Assembly (NCBI RefSeq): GCF_034140825.1 | Contig: NC_089035.1 | Location: 34,383,501 to 34,447,500, forward strand | DNA: 64,000 nucleotides | DNA from: Oryza sativa Japonica Group | Taxonomy: Eukaryota; Streptophyta; Magnoliopsida; Poales; Poaceae | Reading direction: 5' to 3' | Shown here: positions 1 to 11,972 of the stretch, piece by piece | Layout of the letters: every line of letters starts with the position of its first letter | How positions within the stretch are numbered: position 1 is the stretch's first letter | Made by a program: the position numbers and the translations under genes | Notes under the pieces: model-generated | What the model was told of the DNA's origin: nothing | Databases searched by the model: none | What the model saw: the letters and a program-made list of their open reading frames with translations, nothing else

Positions 1-1069
1 ATAACTTTAGTAATTTATTATACACTAAAATCACTTTACTTTTACTCCATGTTAGTTCATTTTTACATAGGCCTTCATCATTTATGTTTAGCGATATTTT
101 TTTAACTTCTTACCCATTCCTGAATGGTAAAAAATGAATATTTGGCTAGGAGTGAGTACCGTTAGGGGTGACAATTTTTTTTGTTTGGACCGACTACTGC
201 CTATACATCATGTGACAGCCTATATATCATGTAACAGATTTTTTTAGCTTTCTATCATGCAGATTTCTTATCCTTTGAATGAACATCTAACGGATGACAT
301 TAATATACACAACAAAATACAAAACAACAAAAAAAAAAACAGGCCACGTGGACAATCTGAAGCTCACGTGGGCTTAAATGGTCTCAAGTAGATTTCAAAC
401 TTACATCGTAAATACACTAAAATTACATATGTAATTTTCAGACTTACATCGTAAACACGCTAAAATTACATATGTAATTTTCAGACTTACATCGTAAATA
501 CACTAAAATTACATATGTAATTATAGTGTAAGTACGATGTAATTAGTACGTGTGGGATCATAAATAAATTAGCATTAAAAACACGACTCAAATCAATAAT
601 GATGGAGTCGGCAAGAGTGTAACACGAATCTTAACACCATCCAACGTACATAAATCTGTAAGATATAGGATTCAAAAATCTATCGGCAGATAGATAGCAA
701 TTCCGTTAAGAATTTCTTGTTTGTACGTAACTGTTGGGCAGTGCTACACCTTTTGCTTTGCTTTACCAGTCCCGAAACAACTAGTATTTCTCTTCGATAC
801 GGATATACACTACCGCCACCGTTTTAAAGCATACCTATTTCTAGCGCAACGACTTATCCCAAAATAAATATATTTCTACACCTACAACCTCATATCAACC
901 AACCACAAGCATTTTTCATTTAATTTTTTTACCTATATGTTCTATTCTTAACCAATTATTTTTTTTAATAAAAAGCTAATATTTCAGGATGGAAGAAATA
1001 GTGTCAATAGATCATTAAAAATTATGACCCCTCCTAATAAGGGCAACAATAATAGTGGACTATAATTCA
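1..1069. other. AT-rich intergenic DNA, no gene seen
   Basis: No coding potential is visible on either strand. The only clear structure is the 43-bp tandem repeat listed separately. A short run of A at about 328-341 and CACGTG-type words near 343-370 are unremarkable. Confidence 0.6.
399..527. repeat. 43-bp tandem repeat, three copies
   Basis: Units begin at 399, 442 and 485 with ACTTACATCGTAAA and contain the palindrome ACATATGT. They differ at a few positions (AATACACT versus AACACGCT). The third unit runs into an inverted partial copy (ATAGTGTAAGTACGATGTAA), so the array can fold back on itself. No gene lies nearby. Confidence 0.85.
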
Positions 1070-1368
1070 ATTACAAAAGAAAAAAAAGTACAAATTACCC
1101 TCTTAAACTATTGCGGTAGTACGATTTACCCCTCTAAACTACGATACCGGACATTTGACACCCTAAACTCTTAAAACCGAATAAATTACCACCCTAACTC
1201 AATTAGAAGCGGTTTTCAGCCTACGTGGCACGCATGTGACGGTACAATCAGCAAAAACAAATAAAAATGGTGGGGCTCACCTGTCAGCGCTTTTTTTTTT
1301 CTCTGTTCCCCTCTCTCTCTCTCTCTCGGTGAACAGGGGCCGCGGCTGGCGGGCGGCGGGCGGGCGAG

Positions 1369-1640
1369 GACAAGCACCTCTCCAAGTGGACCGACGCCGA
1401 CGTCGACGAGTTCATCGCCTCCGATCCCGTCTACAGCCCGCAGGTCCTCCTTCCCACACAATCCGTCTCTCGCTCGTCCGGCCGCATGTCAAACCACGTG
1501 ATTTTTCCGATCCCCTTTTGTTTTTGCAGCTCAAGGCGATGAGGGAATCCAGGAAGTCCGCGCTCGGCGGGGCTCTCGTCGGCGGCACGCACCTCGGCGG
1601 CATCGCCCTCAAGTACTCCAAGGCCCCGCACGATATCATC
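1369..1640 (+). pseudogene. Captured fragment resembling plant succinate dehydrogenase subunit 6
   Basis: Two exon-like pieces lie inside the Pack-MULE. Positions 1369-1443 translate as DKHLSKWTDADVDEFIASDP followed by VYSPQ. An 86-bp segment with GT...TTTTTGCAG borders follows (1444-1529). Positions 1530 to about 1640 translate as LKAMRESRKSALGGALVGGT, then HLGGIALKYSKAPHDI. From memory, this order (WsdaDVdEFIASDPVyGP, LK..RE..KfA..GA..G, KYSkaPHG) is that of SDH6, a plant-specific mitochondrial complex II subunit. No start codon, N-terminal part or C-terminal part is present, so this is a genomic gene piece carried with its intron and not a working gene. The family assignment rests on recalled motifs. 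Confidence 0.6.
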
Positions 1641-1759
1641 ACCAATCGCGACCTATCTAATCAACTGCTGTTCTGTGCTGTGCGCGTGCGTTTGGTGCCT
1701 GATTTGGTTGACGAGGTGCCTGATTCTGTGCTGTGCTGCTTCGCCGGTTGACGAGGTCA

Positions 1760-2170
1760 GAGAGGACGGGGAAAACCGGCAGAGGTTGAGGACGATATGC
1801 GTGATGCGCCGAGGCGGCCGTTCTTCGCGTGCGCCGCGGCGGGGAGGTGGGTGTTCGTCGCCGGCGGCACGACGAGGAGAAGAACGCGCTGCAGACCGCG
1901 GTCGCGTACAACGCCGAGGCCGACGCGTGGGTGCCGCTCCCGGACATGGCGACGGAGCGGGACGAGGCCAGGGGGCTCTACGTCGGCGGTGTGTTCGTCG
2001 TCGTCGGCGGCGGTGGAGACGGAGCTCGCTCGGGCAGCCACGACGGCGCCGCCTCCGCCGTGCACGCCTTGCTCCTCGCTGCCGCCTCCACCATGTACGG
2101 CGTCGGCGGTGGCGGCGGCTTCAACGCGCCCTCCACGGCATTCGCCCGGCGGCCGCAACCAGGAGGATGA
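1760..2170 (+). pseudogene. Captured F-box/kelch-repeat protein fragment
   Basis: The forward strand encodes a kelch-like stretch: GRWVFVAGG in one frame (about 1840-1868), then LQTAVAYNAEADAWVPLPDM followed by ATERDEARGLYVGGVFVVVG in another (about 1889-2010). This fits the plant F-box/kelch pattern (vaGGh....l.sa..Yd...d.W..lp.M...Rde..g....g...v.GG). A frame change separates the two parts, and after the GG the reading frame dissolves into low-complexity GC-rich sequence. It is a decayed, partial gene copy in the Pack-MULE, downstream of the SDH6-like piece and in the same orientation. Confidence 0.6.
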
Positions 2171-2727
2171 TGACGACGACGAGGAGGAGTAATCCGGCGA
2201 GGGGCACGTCCTCAAGGCCTGGGCGAGGAGCCCGGAGGAGTCTGTCTCCGCCGCCGACTGCCCGGGCGAGCTCCACCTCCGCCTCCGCCACCAGCCGATC
2301 CGCGCCGTGCACGCCTTGCGCGGTTGCGCGAGAGAGAGAGAGAAGAGAGAGAGAGAGGGGAAGAGGGGAAGAAGGGATGACATGTGGGTCCCACCATTAT
2401 TTTAAAAGAAAATGCTAACTGGGTTGCCACGCGTACGCCACGTAGTACAAAACCACTCTGGATTCGGTCGAGGGGGGTAATTCGTGCGGTATAAAAAGTT
2501 CGGGGTGAGTGATATCCGGTTTTCAGATTCAGGGGTAATTCGGTTGACCGTGATAGTTTAGGGGTGTAATTCGTACTTTTTCCATTACAAAATTATACAT
2601 AGGAGAAAGATAATAAAACTAATGATGTAAGCTTTAATGTAAGAGTAACTTATACATAACTCAAGAAAAAAAATAAGTGAGAGAAAGGAAGAGGGAGTTT
2701 GAAAAAGTAAAAATAAATTTATAACTA

Positions 2728-2830
2728 CTCTCTCCATCCCAAGAAAGACAATCACCACCTAAAACAATGAATCTGGACATAAGATTGTCCAGATTTATTG
2801 TACTAGGAGTTTTGTTTGGTAGATGGAGGG
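2728..2830. mobile_element. Short Stowaway-like MITE
   Basis: It starts after TA with CTCTCTCCATCCC and ends with AGATGGAGGG followed by TA. These are the CTCCCTCC-type termini and TA duplication of rice Stowaway elements. It abuts the next Stowaway element. Confidence 0.55.
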
Positions 2831-2832
2831 TA

Positions 2833-3106
2833 TTTCCTCCATACTCATAAAGTCGTTTAGAATGATGTTTAAGTCGAACCTTGGAAATATAAATTATGAA
2901 TAACTCTTAAGTTTCTTAAGTTTGTTGAGTTTGAAAATGTAAAAATTATATGTATAGATTTGTTTTGAAAAATACTTTCATAAAAGTATACATATATAAC
3001 TTTTCAATAAATATTTTTATAGAAATAAAAAGTCAAAGTTGTGTTTTAGAGACCGTGTCGCTGTACTAAACGACTTTTTTTTACGAGTATTGCCAGTATG
3101 AGGGAG
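2833..3106. mobile_element. Stowaway-like MITE
   Basis: The 5' end TTTCCTCCATACTCATAAAG and 3' end CAGTATGAGGGAG are inverted and flanked by TA. Subterminal AAGTCGTTTAG and CTAAACGACTT are also inverted. Confidence 0.7.
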
Positions 3107-3787
3107 TATATGCTAGTTTTACTACTATTACGTAATTAAACTTGCTCTCGTAAACGGGACACCAACCAGCATAGAACAAAATCTCGGAACATGCAGTGTG
3201 TTGTCGCTGCTTGCGAGACAAGCCAGATCCACTACAAACTGCTCCAAGCTTGCCGACGACGAGCGCGTACCATCCCGTTCCCGTGATTCACGCAATCACG
3301 CTTGACGAGTCGTCGCGCAGCCCCGGTAGAGTCGTACAGAGAGCCCCCCGAAAAAAGAATAAAAGGTTGACGAATTATACACGCCAATACAGCTGTAATC
3401 AACAGAAAAGATCGGCGGAACGGCACGACCGGACTACTCCAACTGTCCAACACAACGACTGATGAACAAGTTAGCGGCGCAGAGGATCCACTCGTCGATG
3501 CGGCTGCTGGAAATCGGCGTCCTTTGTGGAGCGTTGTCAGCACTCAGCAGCAGAGGGCGATGAGCCCGCCAGACAGCCAAAGGAGAACCGCGAGGCGGGT
3601 GGAAGCGGAACGCGAGGCGCTGACCCGAGTCCCCACCTATTATTCCTCGCCAACACCACGTCCCCACCCAACCAGACCAACAGTAGCCAGGAAAGCGTGG
3701 ACACGGCACCCGCAAGGCCCACCCCACGTACCGCGCCATGTAAAGTGGTGCACTGTGGCTGGTGCCAATGCCAATGCGAAACACATA
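3107..3787. other. GC-richer tract without a recognisable gene
   Basis: Both strands carry open frames of up to about 116 codons (for example the reverse frame at 3434-3784). They overlap each other, match no family I recognise and are best explained by base composition. No splice-bounded coding pattern was found. Confidence 0.4.
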
Positions 3788-3848
3788 CTCCCTCCATGTA
3801 AAAAAAACTTAACTAATAGATAAGATAGGTCTAGATTTATCGTACTAT

Positions 3849-4077
3849 GGCTGCATTCAAATTAAAATTGAATATGCAAAACGAAAAATCCATTAGAACG
3901 TGATTAATTAAGTTTTAATTATTATAAACTTGAAAAATAGATTTATCTGATATTTTAAAGCAACTTCTATATAAATTTTTTTCATAAGATATACCGTTTA
4001 GCAGTTTGAAAAGCGTGCTAATGAAAAACGAGGAAAAATCTGTATCTTTATGAAGTTAGAACAGGGCCTATAAGAGA
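3849..4077. mobile_element. MITE-like element nested in a Stowaway-like element
   Basis: The outer element starts near 3788 (TACTCCCTCCATGTAAAAAA) and resumes after about 4078 (ACATTCCCTTTTAGATTAAG...). The inner element begins GGCTGCATTC and ends AACAGGGCC, with TAT on both sides. It contains the word GTTTAGCAGTTTGAAAAGCG, which recurs at about 22275, so the two inner elements belong to one family. The superfamily is not certain. Confidence 0.5.
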
Positions 4078-4207
4078 TCACATTCCCTTTTAGATTAAGT
4101 TTTTTTACATTATATAATAGAGTAAAGTCAACAATTATCTTGTAGTCACCACTTTATATCAACTAAATAAAAATCAGAACGATAATTCTGCTATATGATC
4201 GAATATA

Positions 4208-4449
4208 CTCGCTTCGTCCTATAATATAAGAGATTTTAACTTTTTGCATATACTGTTTGACTATTCGTCTTATTAAAAAAATTTAAAATTATTATTTATT
4301 TTTGTTTTTGACTTACTTTATTATCTAAAATACTTTAAGCACAACTTTTCGTTTTTTATATTTGCACAATTTTTTTAATAAGACGAGTGGTCAAACAGTG
4401 CAAGTAAAAAGTCAAAATCCCTTATATTATGGGACGGGGACCGAGGGAG
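4208..4449. mobile_element. Stowaway-like MITE
   Basis: Ends CTCGCTTCGTCCTATAATAT and ATATTATGGGACGGGGACCG...GGGAG are inverted, flanked by TA. Inner blocks TTCGTCTTATTAAAAAAAT and TTTTTTTAATAAGACGAGTGG also pair. Confidence 0.75.
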
Positions 4450-5021
4450 TATTTATAGATCTAACAACCTACATAAAGTAAACACAGGTGATGTTTCACA
4501 TCATACGATATCAAAGAGCTATTTATCTCTATCATAATGGGCAAAAACACATTAAATTAAAGATATCTAACAAAAGAACGGATACTTTGACACACTATTT
4601 AAACTAGATGATATCCCACGCTTTATTACGGGATATAAGTTAGATATTGAAAAAATGATAAAATCGATTAAAATATTATGAAAATGATTTGAGAATAATG
4701 ATTTAGCATGTGTATGTTTAGTTTTAAAATGAAATAAATTATAAATATAATTACTATATGCTTACATGTTGAGCTTTGTGTATTTAATGGGTTGATGTGG
4801 CATGTTTGTATGTAGGTTGTAGGAGTGCTCATAAATAATATGCTTGCATGCTGAGCTTTTTAGGTGTTTAGTGGATATTAGCTTTATAGAAAGAAGGGAT
4901 ATATAAGTAAGAAAGATATGCATTCTTTTGTTTTTTTCCTATATTTAAATAGTGTGTTTTTCTTTTCTCCATGTTGACAAATGTTCTATTCTCTATATTC
5001 GTGCATTCTGACTTCTCAACA

Positions 5022-5258
5022 CTCCCTCCGTCTCGTCTTATTTTAAGTGCAACCATAAGTTTCCACGTCCAACTTTTTATCGTCCGTCTTATTTGAAAAA
5101 TTTTTATAATTAATATTTTTGTTGTTATGAGATGATAAAACATAAATAATACTTTACTCGTGACTTATATTTTTAATTTTTTTATTTTTTTAAATAAGAC
5201 GAACGGTTAAAGTTGAACGCGGAAAACCATGACTGCACTTAAAATGGGATGGAGGGAG
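5022..5258. mobile_element. Stowaway-like MITE
   Basis: The termini CTCCCTCCGTCTCGTCTTAT and ATGGGATGGAGGGAG form an inverted pair. Inner words CGTCCGTCTTATTTGAAAAA and TTTAAATAAGACGAACGG pair as well, the usual rice Stowaway layout. Confidence 0.75.
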
Positions 5259-5299
5259 TAGTAGACATCGATATAAATTGATCGAGTAGTCGAACTTGA

Positions 5300-8200
5300 C
5301 ATGATGGCTTACATTGTCAAATTTTAAGATATGCGCATATATAGTCCAGTCCGAATCATATCATATCATATAAATCCTATAAACCTGCCGACGGGTACTG
5401 TACACTGTTCACTCGTCCGCACGGCCACGTTGCCCAAAAAATCAGCGCTGTTCGATCTCCTGCCCAGGCACGCGCTTGCCATCGTAACCAGCCACCCAGC
5501 CGCTCGCAACAGGCGGAGGAAAAAAAAGTAGCCATCAAACCCATCGATTCCTCATTCTCTCGGCTGCCTCGTCGACTCCGACGGTGCCACCGTTCCCCTT
5601 TCGTCTCCACCTCGCGCGCGCAGCTCACGACGCTCGCCCTTGTCGCTTCCTGGCGAGGCCATCCGCGGCCGCTGTTGCTTCTTCCTGGACGCCGCCACCA
5701 TCTCCCCACCCCCACGCGGCACCCCGTCTCGCCCTCTCTAGGGTTTTCTCGGATCAAGAATCGCTGTAAGCCACATTTCCCCACCCGTGCTACTCCCGAA
5801 TCCGCAATCCCCATCCGAAGATCCTTGCGACCTCCGCCCCAAGAGTCCTCGCCGCCGGCCAGCGCTACCATCTTCTCGCAGTGCAAGCAGCCATCGCCTT
5901 GTCGCCTTACTTGCCGGCGACCCAGCGCCGCTTCGTCGTCGTCGAGCTAGCGGCGCCGCAGCTCTCCCCTGGAGCCATTGTCCTGCACCACCTCCCCGCG
6001 GACACGGTGCCGGCTGCAGCCGTAGTCTTCTCGTGGATCCACCGGCCAACACCGCCACCAACCATCTCGTCCACGGCCATCTCCTCGCTTCTCATGGCTG
6101 CTGCTCGTCGGCTCCTCCACACCTCTCCAGTTGGTACTGCCATGCTCTGTATGTACTAATGTTTAATTAGGTTTCTTTTCTTTTCCTCATATTGTTGATC
6201 TGCATACCTATTCCTTTTTGCAGTAGCTGTTTTACTGCTCAGTTTGGCTTTGCTTTGCTGTCTATGCAGGTGCGTAGGATACACACTGGTCTGGGATATC
6301 AATAATGTTCCTCTTCCATTGTTACAGGTATGGTTCCTACTAATTTCCATAAAGATTTCTTTTGATTTTTAGATAAAGGATTATAAATTAACTCGGCCTC
6401 TGCACCTTTTAGAAGGTGTACACAGCCAACAAAAAGATCCAATAGTACATAAGACTCAATCAAATACTTTTGATATGTTTGCTAGCCGTACAATCGGCCT
6501 AAAGTCCAAACAACAATCATGTTTTCCTATTTCTTTCACAGTATATGATTTCCCATTGTTTTAGTGATGCATAATAGTTTTATATATCCTGCTGGGATTC
6601 CATTTGTTTAGCAGCCATATGTGATTACAGCACATATTTTCATTTTTACACATAGCAAAATTGCATGTACAGAGGGATATTGGCTTCAAATTTTTCCCCA
6701 TGTAATTGTATCATGTGTTCATATACCTATGGTTAGTGCAGTATGTCACGAAACCATGCACCATGAAATGTTAACTTATAAAAAATCATTGTGCTATTTG
6801 TCCGATTGCACATGCTCTATTTCTGCTTGCATAGGAATAATTAGTAACTGCTTTGGTGTACATAAGATGATTGTTTTTTGCCGCATGCTTCAATGTTTCT
6901 AATTGGCTTCACGGCGATACAAATGAGAAGAATGAGGTGCTCATTCAACCTGGAAGATGATTTACTATTGCATAGATAATCTTCATGTTTAGTATAGAAG
7001 GCACACAATTGAATTTGATTGCAACCGTTTGCAATGATTGCTTATATTACGAGTCCTATATATGGACTATCAAGTTCATGGTCTTCAGTAAGTGATATAT
7101 TTGTTGAATTGCATGCATAACACCTTGCTTTTGTAGGTTTCATGGCTTTGCAGATGCTTTTGTAGCTTTCATGTGATGACGAGGGCCTTCATTTGTGCGA
7201 ATATACACGAGTTGCTGGCATTTCTTCATTTTGCATAGTACAAACTCTGCTGGTATGTGCAAATGAGGCCATATGGATGGTTCATCACCATGAGGCTTCA
7301 ATCCATAGTAACCGGCAAGGTGATAATTAAATTTGTTCTAGCATTTCTTTCAGTAACGATGTTTATCAATAATACTCCCTTCCTGTGACTCTTAACAACT
7401 AGCATGTTACTAGCAGTAAGTGTGGCTTTCCTGATATCTTCCGCAGGTTGCGCGGTTGCACTAAACAATAGGACTGCATTTCTGCTCTCTCATCTGTTTG
7501 TGTTGTTTGTTCATCTCTCTTGAACAGGTCACAAATTTATAATAACAGGATTGATGTGCAAATCTGATTAGAAAAGGGAGTAAACTACAGTGAGTCTTCC
7601 AAGTTCTTATCTCTGTGCCGGCATCACATCGGCTTTGCATTCTTAGACATTTCATTCCGATTATTTGCTTTTTTCACCCATTACATTTACTCATAGTTTC
7701 TCGCTTTCCTTTCATCCCCTTTTCACCGACCAGGACAGATCATGACTCTTTTCACTTTTTACTGATGACATGCTTCCTCAGTTAATGATGCTTTTATTGG
7801 TAGGGCAATCTTTTCATATTTGAGATGTCTTTCCATCATCATGCATATTATTTTTATTCGTTGTTACCTCTGTTGTGGTATAGTTACAGAATCATGCAAA
7901 AATCAATATTCTCATATTTTGCAGATCCGCTGCTTCTTCCACTCCATGCGGTACACCTGTGAAATGTGCCTGCTTTGACTATTTTGTATACAACAATACA
8001 AGTACCCACCTCTTTCCTCTTGACAAGTGCCCACCTCTCCATCAACCCCTTTCCTTCTCTCTAGGTGAGTATTAAAGGTGCACATGAGCTAGCTATATAA
8101 TTTTTGGTCTTTCTTCAATTGACATGCGTAGAAAAGTTCTATTAGTTTCTCTATTAAATTGTCTATATCCAGCTTTACCTTCATATCACATCCAGGTAAA

Positions 8201-9244
8201 TTGTTCCTTTTCCCTTCACATGGTGCATCCTAAACTGCCAGAATATATGCCATGTGATACGTCTTATTTTTTGCGTGCACGTGTGGATGACATCGCTATA
8301 TGCATGACTGTCCCTTTTGGGTATATGCCCAGGATGGCATCAGTATGCACACCCAGCCTTAGAAGCAACACCATTTGTTTAGAAGGTCTGCATTATAGCC
8401 GCTAATGTAAATAGCTGCTGTCATATATATGGTGTTTGCTTCTTAAAATTCTTTTGCTTTACATAAAACTGCAATCCAGACTATGAACGAGCACTTATGG
8501 TTGAAATCCTATAGCTCTTAATTATTATTACTCTGAATGTCTACTACTTTGCTATGCTTCTTATTTTCAGGGTAAACATGTGCCATGAAAAGTTGCATTA
8601 GGTAAGTCTCAGCCAGCTATTGCTGATAATCTGGCATGAGCTACATTTTTGTTAGGCTACATTACTGTTGTTATGGAAAAATGAAAAGGTATTAAACTGG
8701 GGTACTATTGTTGCTAATCTGGGATGAGTTAGATTTTTGTTGGGCTGCATTACTGTTGTTATGGAAAATGGAAAGGTATTAAGCAGGGGTACATATGTGT
8801 TGCTAATCTGGGATCAACTACATTTATTTCCCAGTTAGGTTCATCTCTAGCAGCATCAGCTTTATAGATCTTTTATCTTAGTTAATCCTATTGAATAGTG
8901 CTATTTTGCCTTAATTTTCCTTTCTTATCTTCTGGAATAGCATATCTTTACTTTCCTAATTATTTTCTACAATAATATAACATATGTTGTAAATCATCCT
9001 TAGGTGCTGTATTTTAATCTTAATAAAAGTCTGGCACCTTCAAGCAGTCTGCCAACAAACATCTTCATATACCGATATTTTCCATAGTATCTATTCATAC
9101 ACCATGTAACCAATTCGTTCTTCCATCACCTAAAATTGAGATTAATGTTATAGATATATTTTAATGTTTGAGTAATTGTTGTGATAGATATTTTTTTATT
9201 GAAGTTTGCCTTTTGGCGTCCGCGGCAACGCCGCGGGGTCCTTG
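5300..9244. other. Non-coding-looking tract ending at a Helitron 3' terminus
   Basis: A GC-rich block (about 5400-6130) is followed by AT-rich sequence with intron-like text, including pyrimidine tracts ending in CAG. No long open frame continues across it. The layout resembles the 5' part of a captured or decayed gene followed by introns. Because it ends at a Helitron terminus it may be Helitron cargo, but I could not find the 5' TC end. A local tandem duplication is at 8621-8830. Confidence 0.35.
8621..8830. repeat. Tandem repeat of about 90 bp, 2.3 copies
   Basis: Units start at 8621, 8712 and 8801 with TGCT(GAT)AATCTGG. Each of the first two holds the shared words TTACTGTTGTTATGGAAAA and AAAGGTATTAA. 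Copies differ by scattered substitutions and small indels, so the duplication is not recent. Confidence 0.8.
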
Positions 9245-9248
9245 CTAG
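9205..9248 (+). mobile_element. Helitron 3' terminus
   Basis: CTAG at 9245-9248 is followed by T and preceded, 8 nt upstream, by a GC hairpin: CCGCGG (9220-9225), loop CAACG, CCGCGG (9231-9236). A short hairpin just before CTRR at an A/T insertion site is the classical Helitron 3' end. The matching 5' TC terminus was not located, so the extent is unknown. Confidence 0.65.
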
Positions 9249-9371
9249 TACTTAATGAACTTGTAGTCTCCTATAACTTTCTTTGGTACAATATTTCCTT
9301 TCCAAGCTCTAGCTGGTAACCATCCGTATCGCTCAATAATATTGTGGTCAGAGTAAAGTCAGAGATAAAAC

Positions 9372-9858
9372 TAAGAGTGGACAAAAAGCTCGAAACTCGT
9401 GGCTCGGATCGGCTCGTAGCAAGCTTTGCTTTCATCGATTTGAACTCGTAGTCTTAATGAGTCAAATCGAGCTAGCCTTTTAGCTCGTGAGCTTAATGAG
9501 CTAGCTCGCGAGCTGCTCGTTTAGCTCGTTAGTATAAAACATCACCATATCTTCATGAACTTAGTGTTTGTTGACTAGTGCTTAGTCTTTTAATTACATC
9601 AAAACTATTCACATTTATTGAGTACTATATTAGTTAGTGTTTATTATTATGTTAATACATAATAAAATGTTAAAATAGATAATATTAATATGATATCAAT
9701 AAGATATAGCTCGTTAACGAGCCTAACGAGTTTAACGAGCCAGCTCGCGAGTCGAGCCAAGCTAGCCTTTTAGCTCGTTAATATTAACGAGCCGAGCCGA
9801 GCAGGCTCGTTAAGACAACGAGCTCAAACGACCCGAGCTGGCTCGTTATCCAGCCCTA
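9372..9858. mobile_element. hAT-type MITE rich in GCTCG words
   Basis: A perfect 8-bp target duplication GATAAAAC flanks it (9364-9371 and 9859-9866). The ends TAAGAGTGGACAAAAAGCTC and the complement of GGCTCGTTATCCAGCCCTA are related inverted repeats of the TAGGGCTGG type. Both subterminal regions are packed with AGCTCGTTAACGAGC-like words on both strands. Confidence 0.88.
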
Positions 9859-9866
9859 GATAAAAC

Positions 9867-11972
9867 ACATGTATCATGTCGAGACAAGAGAAAGTGTAAG
9901 TCTGTCATACCAAATCTTATACGGAATCAAACGGAATCAAACGTTACACGTATAGTGGAAGTCCTAAAAAGATAAAAAACGAGTCCCAGGTAAGGAGAGA
10001 GAAGCAACGTCCTACTCGGCACTACTAGGTCGCATCCATAGTTGCTAGTTCTATTTGGACAAGAAAATATCCGACGGTATAAATACAAGACAACCCCAAA
10101 TGACAAGGCGATCCAACGAGTGCCACAAGATCCATAGCCACATCCAATTTTATCGAGTTCTTGTTCGAGCAAATCAGTAACAGCTAGCCATCGATCCCAT
10201 GCTCGAACTTTACACCGCTATACTGACAGACTAGATTAGGTTCTACTCCCTATTGTACTTGTAAGAGATTGTGATTATATAATGATAACACCGGTTCCAC
10301 CCAACAGGAGTATAGCTATTACCCGTCAGTAGAGGAGCTTGAACCTATATCAAAATCTATGTTTTCCGGTCTCTTTTACCGCAATCTCGTATATGCCCTA
10401 GCATCAACGTTTCCAATACTTTACAATTATCGTAGTCAAGTACAACCCGTCAACACTTTAAAATAATAGAAACGTATTCTATGCATACTGACTAATAAAT
10501 ATCATAAGAACTAGTATATTATAATAAAAAATATAAGCATTTCTAGTCATTTTCTAAATTATATTTGGGCGGAGAGATGTTCATATATATATATGTGTGT
10601 GTACATCATTTCCAAATCTTCACTGACATTTATTAGTTGGTCTCCTTGGTGTGTAAACCCTGAGAGCTCCTTTTAAAAGCATGCAATAAAAAAAATGTAG
10701 GAATAGAAAAAAAAAACATGGGATTAATGTGTCATGGCTTGTGGAATACCACATGAACAATAGAAACATGTAATGTTGTTTAGATATCTCATAGGAAAAA
10801 TACGTGAAATTTAAGATTTATATATAGACTTGTTAGAGAGAGGAGATAGAGAGAGGGGGGATAAAGAGGAAGTGTATTGAATATATCGAAGGAATTTATA
10901 AACATGAAGTGCAACCAAATGTTTGAATTCCATCAAAATGTTAAACACATTTTCCTATTCTTTGAAATTCCTTTCAACCAACTCACGATCTAAAGGTCTC
11001 TCATAGGAATTTCTTTCTTTAGATTGGATTCCTCTAGTTAAATTCCCTACTGATTTCCTACCTTCCAAAGGAACCCTAAACTGTGTACACATGATAAGTT
11101 TCTGATTATAATCACTATTTTGTTCTTTCCTAACAACCTCATAGTCTCTGAAGTAACATTGGAATGTAACCTGCCATGTACCAGCACGCAGGGCCTTTAG
11201 TTTTGATTAACATAGTACAATGCTTTATTTTCGCCTATTTCTATTAAAATTATAAAGGGTTTGTTTGGAGAGTTTCTAACAAGTGTAATTTTTTTCAGAA
11301 CCAAACATTTTTTTTCCCAAATAGTTTAGATTTTCATCCAGAATTTAGGGAACTGCAATTACATAATCGAGAAAATAAATCAGGAGGCAGAGGCAAGAAA
11401 CGTATATACGAACCGGTATGATACTAGCTACGAACTATAGTTGCTTCCCAAACATGATCAAAGAAACGTAGCAACTTGCAGGATAGTTTTGTCATAACGT
11501 GCTCTTGTCGCTTTTTTTTTTTTTGGACGGAGGGAGTAAGTCCTGTCTGCACGGGTATTCTGCAGAAAATCGTGCCGAGAAATCATACTACGCGGATCGT
11601 GATTGCGTGAATACGTCAGCCAGAAGGTTCTTGGGTCAGCCCGTCAGTAGTCAGAAGTACTCCGTATCAGACAGGAACACAAGCTGCACGACGGTCGACG
11701 GACATCGACCATCCACTCCACTGTGGGCGAATGGAGAGGCGAAGAAGACGCTACGACGTTGCAAGCGGCATAGGCCCGCCCAACTATCTGAGGCAGCGCC
11801 GCGAGGGGCGTGGATCCGGTCAAAAACACGCCCGCCAGCCCGCGCCCCTGTTGCTCCCCCCCCCTCCCCCCCCCCCCCCCCCACACATTTGCCACCACGT
11901 GCGGCAAGGCCCGACCTGCTCCCGTCATAGCGATACGGCATCCGTGCTCCGGCTTTTCGAGAGGGCGGGACA
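9867..11972. other. Intergenic DNA, no gene seen
   Basis: Mostly AT-rich. About 10670-11090 has loosely inverted halves (CATAGGAAAAA and TTTCCTATTC..., with AGGAAT/ATTCC words) suggesting an old MITE. A GC-rich stretch at about 11560-11970 includes a C homopolymer near 11858-11882. Open frames there overlap on both strands and look compositional. Confidence 0.45.

Larger units (their letters stand above)
1079..2583. mobile_element. Pack-MULE (Mutator-like, long TIRs) with captured gene fragments
   Basis: The element is bounded by a perfect 9-bp target duplication ATTACAAAA (1070-1078 and 2584-2592), the Mutator hallmark. Its ends are inverted repeats of roughly 150-200 bp starting near AAAAAGTAC(A/G)AATTAC and rich in 'aacta...cccc' text. 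The inner part (about 1310-2380) is GC-rich and unlike the flanks. It holds two pieces that look like host genes: a succinate-dehydrogenase-6-like fragment with an intron, and an F-box/kelch-like fragment. No transposase is present, so it is non-autonomous. Its TIRs match those of the element at 54943-56233. Confidence 0.85.

Noticed and set aside
10680-11090. Possible MITE
   Set aside because: Loosely inverted halves only; ends and target duplication could not be set, so it is mentioned only as spacer content.
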